Positions 9,707 to 22,590 of a stretch of DNA of 64,000 nucleotides are shown in pieces. The notes beneath the pieces are model-generated. The model was not told where the DNA came from. It searched no databases and saw nothing but the letters and a program-made list of their open reading frames with translations. The stretch comes from Symsagittifera roscoffensis. Taxonomy: Eukaryota > Xenacoelomorpha > Acoela > Convolutidae. Location: assembly GCF_963678635.1 (NCBI RefSeq), contig NC_087070.1, forward strand, positions 35,345,109-35,409,108. The letters are read 5' to 3'. Both the position numbers and the translations under genes were made by a program. Position 1 is the stretch's first letter; each line of letters starts with the position of its first letter.

Positions 9707-9715
9707 ATGGTAAGT
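9707..9715 (+). promoter_or_regulatory. Candidate 5' splice site ATG|GTAAGT inside the LTR
   Basis: GTAAGT at 9710-9715 lies about 65 bases below the predicted transcription start, so in the 5' LTR copy it would sit in the R/U5 leader. It could pair with the acceptor at 452-453 to make a polyprotein mRNA. Donors inside R are known in spumaviruses. Inference from consensus only. Confidence 0.35.
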
Positions 9716-11219
9716 TTGAGTAAATTCGCTCGAGAAGGGTGGGTAACTCAATAACTTTCCTAGCCACAGAGTTTCTTAGTTTTAATATTGAAAGGACCGC
9801 ATAAATGACTAATTATACTTGGTGAGTGAAGTTAAGTTAATTTTAACGGGTGCGTGGCCGTGCCACGTCCCACTTTTTAATCACAAAGAGCGAAAAGAAG
9901 TTTTATAACACGACGACGTAAGTAGTCAGAAAAGAAATTTTATCTAGGACACTCCTCATGGTGCAAATTTTGTGAAAATGTTGAAAGGCAGTGAGATGTA
10001 GTACGATGCCATTTGTGAACACGTAGTGAGTTGAAGTGGAGTAGATAAATTTCATTTTCTTATGCGATTTGTAAGATTGGTTACAGAAAACTGGATACCT
10101 ACTTGACGATAACCCGGTGTTGTGCGATCAATAGGGACATTGATGGAGACTTGTCCGGGGAGTATGTGCCATTCTGCCAGATGACACAGCATAACCTTCC
10201 CGCGACAGAAAAAAAAGTGACTAAAGGCCATATGAACAAAAAAGTGTTGCGACGGAGGGTCAGAATGTTCTAGAATTTTTATTTTTAAAATTTTGATTGG
10301 AAGAAGAACATTTCTGAGAAATAGAAAAAAGACGGCCATTTTGAATAAAAAAGACGAAAATCAGAACCACGATATAGATTGTGAAGAACAGTTGTATCAG
10401 AGACAGAAAAACACGGAGCCTCTTATCGTGGCAAGAACACACGATAAGGACCTTAGCGACAGATATTTGTGGAGACGGAGGCTTCAGTGGGGGGAAGAGA
10501 AATACCACGGAACCCTCCCGGGACACGAAATATAGGAGATAAGAGTGTTATCTCAAGAAAATCACGGGAGCGGAGGCTTGGTCCCCCAGAGACTGTTATA
10601 TGTGAAGGGACTGTGAAAACTGACTATAACAGCTGCTGTAATGTCCTAGATCTTAATTAACACCGTTATTATTTAATATTTCAGAGCATGAGTAGATAGA
10701 AAAGGGAAAGGGTCAATCCATCTCCAATGGATTTAATATAAAACTGTCACACAAAAACATAATAAAATAGGTTGTTCGAGCCGTGTTTTTAATGACAATC
10801 ACGTAGTCTGAGGATCCGAGACTCAGCTATGTGGTTGTGTTCGCATGCAAACGAAAGCTGATCAAAAGTCGTTTGGATGATGGCCTAAAAATGGTAACTT
10901 TTTACTTTGCCCTAAACAGACCAGAAAATCAACTGGCAAGGTCGAGACGGTGAAAAACGAGTGGAATTAAGGTAACTGACGCCTGCCAGTCGTTGATAGG
11001 TACTTTTTCTACGCTCCGTCGCTGTGTGATATTTGGGCGAATGTTACAGATGTCTTTTGTAGAAGATAAAATTTATATATTTAAATTACAAAAGGGGCCC
11101 TTCCGTTTAGTTACGGTAAGTGCATAAGCTGGATAGGGACATACCAGCGTTTTAAAAATGCATATGTATCAGCAACAGAAGTCATAAATCAGCAGTAAAT
11201 GCATCGTCGTAATGTTAAA

Positions 11220-12374
11220 TTATCTTAGCCGTCCTTCCTCTACAACAGCGCTTATGGAGTTGTCGACCAATTGAACTTTGCGTAGCGATCTGCACCCCCT
11301 AATACAAAGTATAGAGCTCCTCAGGAGCGCGAAGCTTATTTTAGTTCTTATGTAGTTTATAGATACTGGATAGCTTTCTTGTCTTTTTTCACTTAGTTTT
11401 TCGGCTAATCGCTGCATCGTTTGCGTGGCTGTTGGAGCAGCGCTACCGATGCATCCGAAAATTAGCGGGCAGAAGCTACTCTGCTCTACGTTTAAAATTC
11501 TTAGCTGATATTTGGAGTTCTTCAGCGTTTCGTGGTATTTGTATGCGTCTTCATGCAGTTTTTGCGATGTTTTGGCATGGGGGTTAAAAATTTCACATCA
11601 AAGAAAGCGCGGCTGAATCGTGAACCCTAGAGTCCGTTTGCCTTAATGTCAAGTCGTGCCTCAGCTTCAGTTGTAGTTGAATTGTTGACAAAGCTTTCGC
11701 CTTGCAACGGCTGAAGTTTCAGCTCGTTCACGTTGGCGAATGTGTCACTAACTTCATTGTCATATGTGTGTAACCATCCTTTGCACTTTTAAGCGCATGT
11801 GCCAAGTTAAAATTAGCACCACATGCTAATTGGTCGGTTCCCATCAGGATCTTAAGTAAATACCATCTCTGAATTCTGATTTGTTCAGGTTGAAGTTGTA
11901 TCTGCTCAGTGGTAAAGCATTGAGCCAGTTAAAAGCTCCCTTTTCAGAGGCCAGGTCGATTGCGTTTTTTTCTGTTTCGTTTAAGGAATTAATGAGGTCT
12001 GTTTTTTTTTTCGATTTGTTCCATCAGTTTTCAATTTTTTGATTTTCGTACAGATTTTTTCTTGCTGTGTTGCTGCTGTAATAGGATCTTGAGTTTCCAG
12101 TACTAGTGATGTTTCCTTAGACCATTCTAGATAGCTTTCATGATTGGATAGCAGCTTGATGTTAAGTCCGCCCATTTTAAGGGGTAATGAAGATATCTCA
12201 CGGAACTGGTGGTTTAAAGTGTCTTTTCCGACTGGGTTAAGTAATAATTGTTTTTTGATAATATTTTCACATATTTCTAAGTTTTTCATATTGTTAAGCG
12301 TTGTCCTGACAAGAAATGACAGCTTTTCTTGAGTTCCTTTAGTAAAGCAGGCATAAATGTTTTGGGTGGAGGTT
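11220..12374 (-). pseudogene. Reverse-transcriptase retroelement, C-terminal part (right of the element M insertion)
   Basis: Read on the minus strand from 12374, the translation gives QNIYACFTKG, then FLVRT, then SSLPLKMGGLNI (near 12150), then IDLASEKGAFNWLNALPL (near 11930), and finally SFALLRSSILCIRGCRS (near 11300). These are the ordered C-terminal motifs of a YADD-type RT family I know mainly from cnidarian and sponge genomes. Stops and frameshifts break the frame between blocks. The N-terminal part continues at 36244-38650, and joining the two across the element M insertion restores one frame. Dead copy; clade not resolved. Confidence 0.65.
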
Positions 12375-13251
12375 TGTAACAGTCGCCTACTTCGGTCACA
12401 TATGAGGCTTAAGAAAAATAGGCCCTATAACCATTGGCTCAAGAGTCAGGGACACTATCTCTTGTGTTTTTCTAACTCAAGAACGGTCGGAGCCATTTCG
12501 GTTCGCTTGCGACATGAGACTAGAACCCGTTACAGCTTAAAGGCTACTACCAACATATCCCCCCACTCTAGAAAATAAGAAAGTTCCCATACTTAGGTCT
12601 CAAAATACCCAAAATACACGAACGCCGTTAAAAACAGGGTCGGAACAATCCGTTAAGTTACTTTTCATTGGACAGTAGAACTTTGATCCATTTCAGATGG
12701 ATCAACTTAAAACTCGCCTTATCTCAACATAACAATCATAAAACACACTCGAGAAAATTAAATTAGGGACTCACATGTTGATGCACTCAAGCACAGGGAG
12801 TAATTGAATTGATAAGCAACTCGAGAATTAGATAATATAACTAGATAAGTTTAATACTGATCAGTTTTGATAACAGAAGTAAGTTCTGACTCTAGAATTG
12901 GAGTTTTTGCATGAACCATTGGGACACTCAAGCTGTCCACCTTTCCATTGAAGGCTCACTCTGGTTCGTTTCGAATAGTTGTTCTCTCTTCTTTTGATTA
13001 TTTCTCCTCCTATTTCAGGATAGGACAGCTCTACTCGTGTCTTATTTTGTATCGGGAAATTGCGAATATCAATTTCCCGCTGTTTTATTCAAGTACTTTC
13101 CCGCGATTGTAAATCGGTCGTTCTGATTCTTCACTTTTGTGTTTTCAGTTGGTGCGAGAAAACTGAGCATGACAGGCTCCATTCGAATTTTTGAAAAAAA
13201 AACTTCACTCCAAAATCACGTGTTTTCGTGTCCCTCAAGGTCAAACTTCCA
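12375..13251 (-). repeat. 3' LTR of element M
   Basis: Direct repeat of 35347-36224. On the minus strand it ends GACTGTTACA. The first ~19 bases of the sense start (TGTGCCAGTCGGTC and five more), present in the 5' LTR, are missing or replaced here. A purine tract (13278-13290) lies a little upstream in the sense direction. It contains the polypyrimidine and TTTCAG-rich texture seen in the other LTRs but no ORF. Confidence 0.85.
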
Positions 13252-13328
13252 AATTTCATCCGAGTTCACCCTCGAGCTCCCTCCCTCTCAAGACTCAAGA
13301 CTCTAGAATTTCCTTTTGAGCCACCGGC

Positions 13329-16300
13329 TCACCTCGTGTTCTTCGCCCTCGAGGTACCCGATCCAGATATGTTTGACACTGTGATCTGTTTCAATAGTGC
13401 CTCTTCGTCATCGGAGCTGATCACAATATCCTCCCAAGCCTTCAGCTGTTCATAGGATCGCATCCACTCCCTTTGCTCTTGCAATCTCTTCGCTTGATTC
13501 GGTAAGCTCTTCACCTTCGACTCCCGGTTCAAACAGAAGGAATTGTGAAGACTCAGGCTTACATTTTTCGCCAGGTCCCCTTCTAGTATCGACTCCCTCG
13601 CTCTGGTGTTGTTTCTGGATACTCTATCAACTCTTTTCCACCCCGTCGTGATCGCATTTCGATGGGTCAGCAGAGGTCTCTTGAAGGCCTCTGGTCCTAT
13701 CTCGGCCTGGAACTGTCGATATTCCTTTTGATATTTCCTCATGTGATCCTTCGTCACCACATATAACCAGGATGTTAACGTCGCGCGAAACCAAGGAAAG
13801 AATCTCAAGCGGCTCCACATGTGTCTGACTTCCATTGGTATGGCGAATACCTTGCATGCGGTCTCGAACAACTCAAGTCTCCTGCTGTAATCTATCGCGT
13901 GAATCGACTCTGCTGTTGGCGTCTTCTATTCCCGATACTTTGCTATGTTTTCTTCCATCCATCGTAGAACCAGCATTGTGCTCACCACCAAGATGGTCAC
14001 TTTTTGTTGATGCTCGGGTAGTCCCAGCGACCTGATTTCTTCCACATCCCAGATCAGGCAGAGATTGGCGTGGTCTGGGTACCACACTGTCGGCGCCAGA
14101 CAGTGGCATGGACAATCCCCGTGTGTGAGGTCGATGCTCCTAAGATTGCGTTCTCCCGAGGCTTCTAGGAGAGGCTCAAGTTCCATCATCTTCTCGTGTA
14201 TCACGTCGGCTTCTTCCAAGTTTGGAGCACCTACCATGGGTTTCCCAATCACGTTTTGTCTCTCGTGGTCACTTGTATTTTCGCTCTCCAAGCCTAGAAG
14301 TTCTTCACCCCAGATTTCACTCAAGTCGTCCCTTTGCTCTTTCGGCACTGTTCCTCGGATCTTCCTCAACAGCTTGTGTGAATGATGTGACATCCGAGCC
14401 AGTCTTACACATTTGGGCACTGAGAAGGCTTTGCCTATCAATACCCTCTGGCTGGACACTTCTACCATCGCCATGTGTAATGGGTAGTGGCTGCCACATA
14501 GGTTGGCCATCACTGACCCCACCAGGGACTTCGCATTTAGAGGCAGACTATAGGCTTCGCTCATGGGAAATCCCATCTCCGCTTCGAGTCCAACCTTCTA
14601 ACTCTTGATGTGTTTTTGGGTCACTTGCAACACTCCGGGCCATGACTCCACGCTCAACGCGGTCACCAAGTGGTGTTCTGACTCTAGCCTCTCTAGTGAC
14701 TGGAGATTGCACATTCTTGAGAAGAACCCCAGAGCTATTGCTAGGTTCACCGTGGTACTCGCGTAACACTCAGCCACTATCTGTATCTCACTTTTCTCCC
14801 TTTCGGTGATGTCTTCAAACCAGGTGACTAAGTCTTCTTTCTGGAAAGACTGTATCCTGACGCATGATCGTCCATCGCAGGTGTGCTCGCCATTCCCACA
14901 CGTCGAGTCAAGACAACTGCCCGGCTCCATCTTCTTTACCGACCCTGTTCCACTCGTCATCTCGCTTGACTCCTTCACTAGAGGCAGGATCAGTCTATGT
15001 ACTATACTCAAGGTCGCCAAATCTTCATCCTCTGTCGGCGCTAATCTCACTCGCTCGGTGACTTCCTCGATCAGGCTCGCATGGGGATGTGGACACCAGG
15101 AGGGCCTGAGCAATTTCCACACCACTCCCAGATTCGTGGTCAACATGCCGTTCCCGTTACCCATTTTTAGTTCTACCCTTTTACTTGAGCGTGGCACACT
15201 TATTACTTCCGGTGCTCTCTCGAGAATCAAACCCAGGCTAGGTCTCTCTCTCTCCACAGTGTCTATCTCCATTATCTTCTCTGTCCAGAACTTCAGCAGC
15301 TCCGCCACCTCATAGTTTCTGTGGGCCACCTCCAGCTTCTAAGTCCAAGAAAGGGTTGTATGCCATCCCCATCACTCCAGACACATATTGGTACTCTCCC
15401 TTTTTGTTGGGTTTCAAGTACTCTCCTGACGAAGCTAAGTTACGGTGAACGTCTTGTTTCTCCTCAAACTTCTTGTTGTAGAATCTCCGTATCTCATCTA
15501 AGTTCCTGTGGATCTCTAGAGATTGCCTAGAACCATCCTCTTTTTCTATCCCAGTACTCTGGTACACATTCAAGATGACTGTGGAGACTCTCCTTTCCAG
15601 CGTCTTGCTTTCAATTGCTCTTTGGTGACATGCTAGGATGGTACTGCCAGTCATCATCGACATTGTCCATCTCAAGAAACAGGTAGCATCTTTCCTCCTT
15701 AACAGACTCAAGCCTGAGTTGTCCCTAGCAACGTGCTGCATCAGCATTCGATATACCTCTAGATTCTTGCCTCCCAACTTCAACTTGTCGTACGAAGTCA
15801 GTGTCTCTAACTCTATCCCCAACAGGCTCCACGCAAACATCAGTTGTCCTGCGGTCCTAATAAAGGGATTCGCCATCAACGGCGATGCCGATGAGGATGT
15901 TCTCATCGCTTCTTCAAAATGATCTTTTAACAAGTTCTGCCAAGTTCTCTTCAGTTGGCTCCCCAATTCCAATTTATTGATACCAGCCTTCTGCTGGGTA
16001 GCCCAGTTGCGTCGTTTGCGTGACACTCCACTGTCGAGCTTCTTCAGGCAGTCTTCCAATTCCTGCAACGTTTCCAGGGCCACTCACCACGGTCGGGAGG
16101 TGTTCCTCGTATTATTCTTCTCAAGAGGATTGCTAGTCACTTGCTTCCCAGTAGCCTGGTCTACATTCGAGACCCATTCTTTGCCGACGTCCACTTCCCA
16201 GGTCTGCCCGCTCGTCGAACCTCGCTTCATTTTTATCCTCTGAGGCTTGAAGTCTTCTTCCGTTGTTGAGCTGGTGGGGATCTCCATCTCTTTTTCTACG

Positions 16301-19300
16301 TCGAGCAGTTTCCTCGGCTCGTAGCTACTCTTGTAGGCTGCTGTTTTCCATCGTGCCAGAACCATGGGGGCTGTCTCTCTCAAGTTCCTTTCCGAAACCG
16401 CATCCGCTGAAGGACTGCCCAACCCCTCCACGTCTCTCTTCCTCTTGCGAGACCTCACGTCTTTACTCGGGGGCGTTGTCGTTATCATCACTGATTCGAC
16501 TTCCTTGTCTCCATCCAACCCTTCCAACTCTTGCCCCCCCCCCCTGCTCGAGCCTTAAGGATATTAGTACTTTTAATTATATTACTAGTTCCGACCTTAT
16601 CCCCCCTTACATGTTCAATTATTTTATTGTCATTTTTTTGTTTCAGAGTAGAGCTGTCTTTACATTTGTCTTCCTTGGTCTTTCGTGATGCCTTCCTCAA
16701 CTCGACCATCTTGCTCAGCAGCTCTCCTCTAGCTTTCTCCTCCAGGCCTATCCGCATCAGGACAGGCTCTCCGAATTTCACCACTGTGTCCCACAGCTCC
16801 TCCTTAAAATCGTCCAATGTGGTGTCGTCGTCCACTTCTCGATTGAAATCGCTCAAGAATTTTCGCCAAGCATCCTCATCCAGAGTGCCTAGGAAGACAT
16901 CCCTGTTTCCCTCGAAGGTGTTCTTCTCCCTTCTCTCCGCACTCAGGAAGATCATTCCCATGTTGGGATTCTCGCTCGTCAGTGGCAACTCTAGATTCTT
17001 GCGGGGAGATGAGGTCAGAGGTGGCGTGGGGGTGTCTGCCCAATTTTCTCCACTCAGATCTTTCAACAGTTCTTGCGTGGTGAACTCTTCCTCCGATGGC
17101 TTCTGCTCCGGTGTGTTTCCCACCTCCATATCCTCTCCTGCCTCACTGAGAGTCTCATCCATGCTTTGCTCTTGCGATTCTGCTTCTCTTCTCTCAAGAA
17201 TCCTCCTGAATCGATCTTCTACGGGACCACTCCTTTTATCCCCAGGGGTGTCCACTGATAGGGGTGATGGTGTCGCTGGACCCGTTTTCTTATACTCAGT
17301 CAGAGCCACATACAATGGGCCTGCTGCATCCAGCTCCTTTCCCTCCTGTCTCATTTCCACCTGCTCTAGTCCGTAAGGTGTCCGGTATCTCCTTGTGGCA
17401 AACACCATCTCGTCTCCCTTCAGTGCGATATGTCCTTCATTCACTATCATCCTGCCATCGTCCCACACCGGCAACTTGTTCTCTAGACCTGCCCGCTCAA
17501 GTGTTCTCAAGGCATCTCGTACCTCGAATTTCGGAGGCAGCGACCCTCTCATTTTCTTGGCTTGAGTTGTTCATGAATTTATTTTCGCATCGCTGGTATG
17601 AAAATAAATCGCTGCAGAGTAGCCGATGAAGAGAGGATCCCAGCCGTCGATGAACTCCTTCTGCTGTTCTTCAGTTGCTGCCCTCGCGAAAAGGGACGGG
17701 ACCACCAGGGAGCTGTTCATCCCCAGGGTCATTCTCCTCACTGTTGGAAATTCTGGAATGCTTGCTGACAGGACTTCCTTCTCCAATATCGCTTCTAGCT
17801 CCCTTTTCACCAGCTCGAAGCTTTTTTTCCATGCGGGAATTCTCAAGATCTCTTGTCCATTTGCTGTCAGGGGATTTAGGTTCCAGAACTTGGGATAGGT
17901 TTCGATGGGGCCTTCGCGCTTGCCTCCCATCCTGCACTGCAGTTGTCCTCGGAAACTGTATATCACCAACTCCGGATCCTTCACCTTTCCGAAGAGCACC
18001 GTGTTGCTCATCTGTGCCCTTAGCACATCCTGCTGACACCAATTGAGTGTTGTCCCATCTAATATGCTTATGAGGCTCACATGTGTCACTGAGTATCGAT
18101 AAGCTGTCACCAGAGGGTCTGGAAACGCGAACGTGACGGCCGGTCCATAGATACAGGTTACGACCTCCTCTAGCCCCGGATCATCCCCATGGGGTCCGAT
18201 CTCATGGCCAGGCATAGGTCCGTCAACAGAGGCATGCCTCCATTCAGTTTCCTCCACTCATCTCTTGTCTTCGGGCTCCTTTCTTCACCAGTCAGGTGCC
18301 GGTTTTGCATCAGCAGGTACTGCACCAGCAGCGTCTTTAGTCCGGCAGCACACTTATACGAATAGGTGTCAATACTCGAGTGTGTTCTTCCCATCGACAG
18401 AGGCTCTCCGTATTTCATCAGTCGGTGAAATGACACCAGTTCCCCGTGGGTTAGAAGCACCAATGCCAAGTACCCGTCAATCCGGAATGTGTCCACGCCC
18501 CGACTGAACATGTATGCTGGGCCCATATTGAACAGGTACCTTGGGTAAACCAGGTACAGTGCCAGCAACAGACTGATGGGCATATTCAATATTTCCTGTA
18601 TGAAGGCTCCAAAGATGGTTTCTTTCGCGCTGTACACTCCAGCCAGGAACTCTTTTCCCCAACAAGGACTCAAGAACTCAAGAATCTCGTGATCCCTCCT
18701 CGTCCTCAGCTCACCCCTTGCGTGCTTCCTCCAGAATCCTCCAATCGTGACTTCGTTGGCTGCTGTGACGAACCTGCCAACCGTCATTTCCCTCTTCTCG
18801 GCCACTTCCAGCTGCTCCTCAAGAAAATCCCAGATCTGCTTCACCAGAAGTGGTGCACCTACTCTTGTCTTCTCCGTGGCGTTCTCCAGCCTTGGTGTCA
18901 GGAAGGGCCACCTGCCTCTCTCTTGTGTCAGTCGATACATCATCGACTCCAGCTGCTTCTCCGCTGCGGCCACGTTCTTCCTCTCGTTGCTCGGCCCTCT
19001 AGATTTACTGGTGGAGCTTGTGATGGTCAACTTCATGCTTCGAAACCACAGACTGGCCGTCAGGTGAGTCACCACTGGATGATCATCCCCTATAATCGGA
19101 CTGAGCTTGAGTTGCCTAGCGAATTTGGATATCTCTAGCAAGAGGACCTCGTCCAATACGATGAGGATGTCAGCCAACTCGTAGAAGCCCCTCAACGCGT
19201 GGGACACATCCGCCCCGCCGCCGCCAGTTCTGATCTGCGAAGTCTCAAGTTTGTAGGTTCCAGCTCCCGATTGGGAGCTGCCATCAGAATACGCCACCCA

Positions 19301-22194
19301 TTGCCCTCTGCTATCAAGATCAAGATCGCATACACAAATTGCAGAGCTGGGGGCATGCTCGCGTACCCGGCGGACGTCGTGAACGCTACTTTTGTCTTGG
19401 AGCCAAATCGTGAGGCAACGTTCTCTTGTACTTCATTCATGGCTGCAAATAATGTCTGGATGGCTTCCCAGATCTTCTTCGTTGCCGGTTCATCACCCTT
19501 GAGCTGCTCAAGAAACCCCGTCGCATGCAAGTGATCGTTCATCCCTGCAAACAGCAGTAGCTCAGGCTCGCAATGCATCTCCGATTTTATTGCCACCACC
19601 AGGGTTAACATCTGGTTTAGCTCGGCTCCCGGCAGTGAATATATCAGAGTTTCCGGCCAAAATAACTTGGGAGACGTTCCCTCAAAGTCCGATCCCGCCA
19701 CGATGACCACCCTCGCAGCGGCTGGGTCTGCCCTGTCATAAACTGCCAAGGTTTTGGCCAGCCGCGTATTCCCGCAGGGTTTCCCGTATCTGGGGTCGTT
19801 GGCCAATCTTGCACCTTCATACGCGGCGTCTGGTAATTCCATTTCTCTCGGATCCATCAGTTTGTCCACCACCCTCAACTGTGCTGGAGTGGCCACCCTA
19901 ATCCTGGCAATGCTGGTTCGGTGCTTGGGAGGCTCCACCACGAGTCCCGGACTCCCCAATGACTTGAGAGGTCAGTAGTTGATAGGTCCCATCACCGATT
20001 TTGTGGGAATCCCAGTCAGATCCGCCGTCTCCATCATTTTCGCTCTCGAGAAATGTGTCTCGTGAGCCTTCAGCCAGTCCACGCACTGGTGTCTACCCAA
20101 GTCTTTGTGCGACACCCGGTCAAGACCCAAAGCTTTCGCTAACTCCAGCCTGCATTCCAGGTCTTCCAAGTCCAGCTCCTTCACCTTCTCCACATATCTC
20201 GACCTGCTGGTCTCCGCCGGCCTCTCCGGTTTCTTCTTCTCCGCCACCACCACCGAGGATATTACTGATCCCTGAGGAGTTGATGACGTTGCCTCCTCAG
20301 CCTCCATGGGCGCGGTGCCCGGCAACTTGGTCCGGCTGTTCCTCGAACTCTCTCTAGAATCGGCCATCGCACCCAAGCGACTGGACAAAGCCCTCGGGTT
20401 GAAGAAGGGTGGATTTGGTGGTGGTCCGAATGTGACCTGTGCCGTCTCTAGCAACTCTGCCTCCAATGCGCTTATGTGCCTTTGGAAGACGTCATTTAAC
20501 CACTCCACCCCTCTGGGCCTGTCAAAGTGAATCCCATCCGAGGATGCATCGTCAGGGAAAGCAGATAGCTCCATTTGCTCGGCCACATCCAACAACCCAA
20601 CGGGGAGGACACTTCTTCGGTGTATCTGCCTGATTATTTCGTTCAGGTTTCGCACTTTTGTGTTCATCTCCATTGCATGTTGGTCCGCTTTCATGTTGTA
20701 AGGGATGGTGCACACCGTAAGAATAGCCGGATCCATTTGAATCCGCAATTCCTCAAGAATGCAGCTCATCTTGTCGTGCAGCCTCGTCACCTTCCTTGCT
20801 TCCCCCCTGGACACGTCATTCGTCCCGACCATCAGAGTCACCGTGAATACTCATGCCATCCCTAGCATCTCAAGTGTTGCTAACATCTGCGGCGTCGCAG
20901 CTCCAGCGAAGCTCAAGATCCCCGTTTGCCAATGGGACTGGATCCGGGTCAGCACCCGCAACAAGCTGTCCCCTATGATCAGGTGGATCGCCCCCTCGGG
21001 CACACGTGGCTGCGTGAGGTACTCCACCCAAGCCGCGTCATGGAAGCAATCTCTTCTGTCTCTCTGCGCCGTGCTCCCATCCATCCGATTGTGCCTGTGG
21101 TATCTACCTTCCGTATTCTTCTTGTAACTTGAGATCACCACACTCCTGACAGGTTGCTCCCCCCACGTCGAGGGTAGCTCCACTCTTGCTGGACTCTCGC
21201 GACTCCTTAGCTGTAGCCGCTCGTGCAACTCCTTCAGTCGTGACGAGCTACCACTCACCTGACTACTACCCGGGGTCGAACTTGGTGTATATCCAGGCAG
21301 CGCGACGTCCATCAACGGGCGTATTACTTGTGTCTCTAGACCACGCAGGGAGGACGCTGTTTCAGTCGGTATCCACACTTCTAACCCTTCGTTCATATGT
21401 TCTTGAGCCGCGCGATCGAGGTTAAATCGTCTCTTCGACCTAGGAGCTTCATCCACCTCCATACGTGACTCTGGTCTTGAGCCGGTCACCACCCGCTCTT
21501 CGGGCCTAGCCCCTTTCTGCATGTCGAGCTCGCGTTGTCGTTGCTGGATCCTTTCAAGCTCCGACTTCAGCTGCTCGCAATTCGCGGAATTCTCTCGTAC
21601 CCTTTCTGCCTGTAGCTGTTCAGCTCTCAACATGTCCAGTTCCCTCCGCGCTTGATCCCTCTCAAGTTTCGCCTGATCTCTCTCGAGCTTCGCTTGATCC
21701 CGGTCGAGGTTTGCCTTGTTCCTCTCCCGCTGAGTCCTCTCAAGCTCTCTCTTCATGATACTGACGTCCGGATACGCTTCCCCCGTTTGCTGCGCACGTG
21801 ACATCAATGGTGTCTTGCTCGTGCTCTGGCCCGTGGATCTGACTGATGGTCTGACCGGCAGTGGGAACTCCCCTGCACCATACTCAGTATTGTTACTCAA
21901 GCCAGGGTTCCTTGCCAAGTCGAACCCCCTTATTGCTTCATCCACGTTCCAGGACAGCCACCTGGTTTACTCTTGATTGGATATCCCATCGGTGGTGTAG
22001 CCTACCATCAAAACCGCTTCTGTCGCAGACTCCCGGCACTCGCCCTGTTCCTCCAACTGGAGGATGGCATTCAACATCACTGCCATTCTCTCATCCACTT
22101 GAGTATAATCCAGGTCTCTCAGACGTCTGTACAACTCGTCAAGCGTGGGTTTTTTCAAAGCCGATGGCACGGACTTCCAGAATCGATCTGCCAT
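13329..22194 (-). pseudogene. SGNH polyprotein of element M (decayed homologue of 548-9415)
   Basis: Collinear with the element P protein over its whole length (about 8.87 kb each), at an amino-acid identity that looks clearly below 50%. ATG 22194 is the first ATG after the acceptor at 22361. A strong Glu/Arg/Gln coiled coil (about 21500-21770) is followed by SGNH block I GDSL (near 20970), AGA, GTNDVSR (near 20810) and DGIH (near 20530), so the catalytic set was present. The second module again reads GSDF and GMNDH. Breaks: in-frame stops at 21967, 20851, 19972, 17571, 16084, 14598 and 13926 (TAA, TGA and TAG all occur), and frameshifts near 19220, 18200, 16540 (a C10 run on the plus strand) and 15335. 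The normal stop is TGA at 13329-13331, about 80 bp before the 3' LTR. Confidence 0.85.
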
Positions 22195-22590
22195 TTCCGT
22201 AATTTCCAAGTGATCTTGAGTATTAGCAACTTGAGTTTTACCTGAGCAACTTGAGTTTACCTTAGCAACTTGAGCTTACTTCTTGAGATGTCGTTCAGTT
22301 TGCGTTCTCTTTCTTCAATTGAATACAGTTGGGTAGTCAATTTGACTTTACCAAATCAATCTGAAAATAACACCCGATTTTTAGACTAACAGGCTGTGTT
22401 CCTAACCTAAAACCCCCCCTTCACTACTATAGTTAAAACCCTTTCCTTTCCGTCCTACTAAAATAGTTCAATTGGAAATTTTCTAAAAACATGCAGATTC
22501 ATTTTATGTTTTAGCACCATGAATCATTCAAAATATTAATTGTCATGCCAATCACCTCTAAGATTCTTTACCTGTTTTGTACCCCCACAC
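22195..22590 (-). promoter_or_regulatory. Element M spacer with 3' splice site (AG at 22361-22362) and polyprotein 5' UTR
   Basis: On the minus strand TGTTATTTTCAG precedes ATTGATT, matching the element P spacer. No ATG follows until 22194. The UTR part (22214-22280) holds three imperfect copies of an AGCAACTTGAG-containing unit of about 23-26 bp. No coding signal was seen in the rest. Confidence 0.5.

Larger units (their letters stand above)
9453..11048 (+). repeat. Probable 3' LTR of element P
   Basis: It begins TG directly after the polypurine tract and ends GGGCGAATGTTACA. The same 14 bases close the sense strand of the family B LTRs at 39-57 kb, and TGTTACA also closes the element M LTR. 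Inside are a TATA box (9617-9625), a strong 5' splice site (9710-9715) and AATAAA at 10761-10766. No partner LTR is in the window because the 5' end lies upstream, so boundaries rest on signals rather than on paired repeats. Two ORFs of 60-80 codons near 10300-10660 look like chance. Confidence 0.45.

Noticed and set aside
10293-10660. Two small plus-strand ORFs
   Set aside because: Inside the probable element P LTR, overlapping, no motif and no relative in the other LTRs.
12375-13251. Host promoter or gene in the repeated 880-bp segment
   Set aside because: It is one of a pair of LTRs, with a related diverged copy at 58129-58982.
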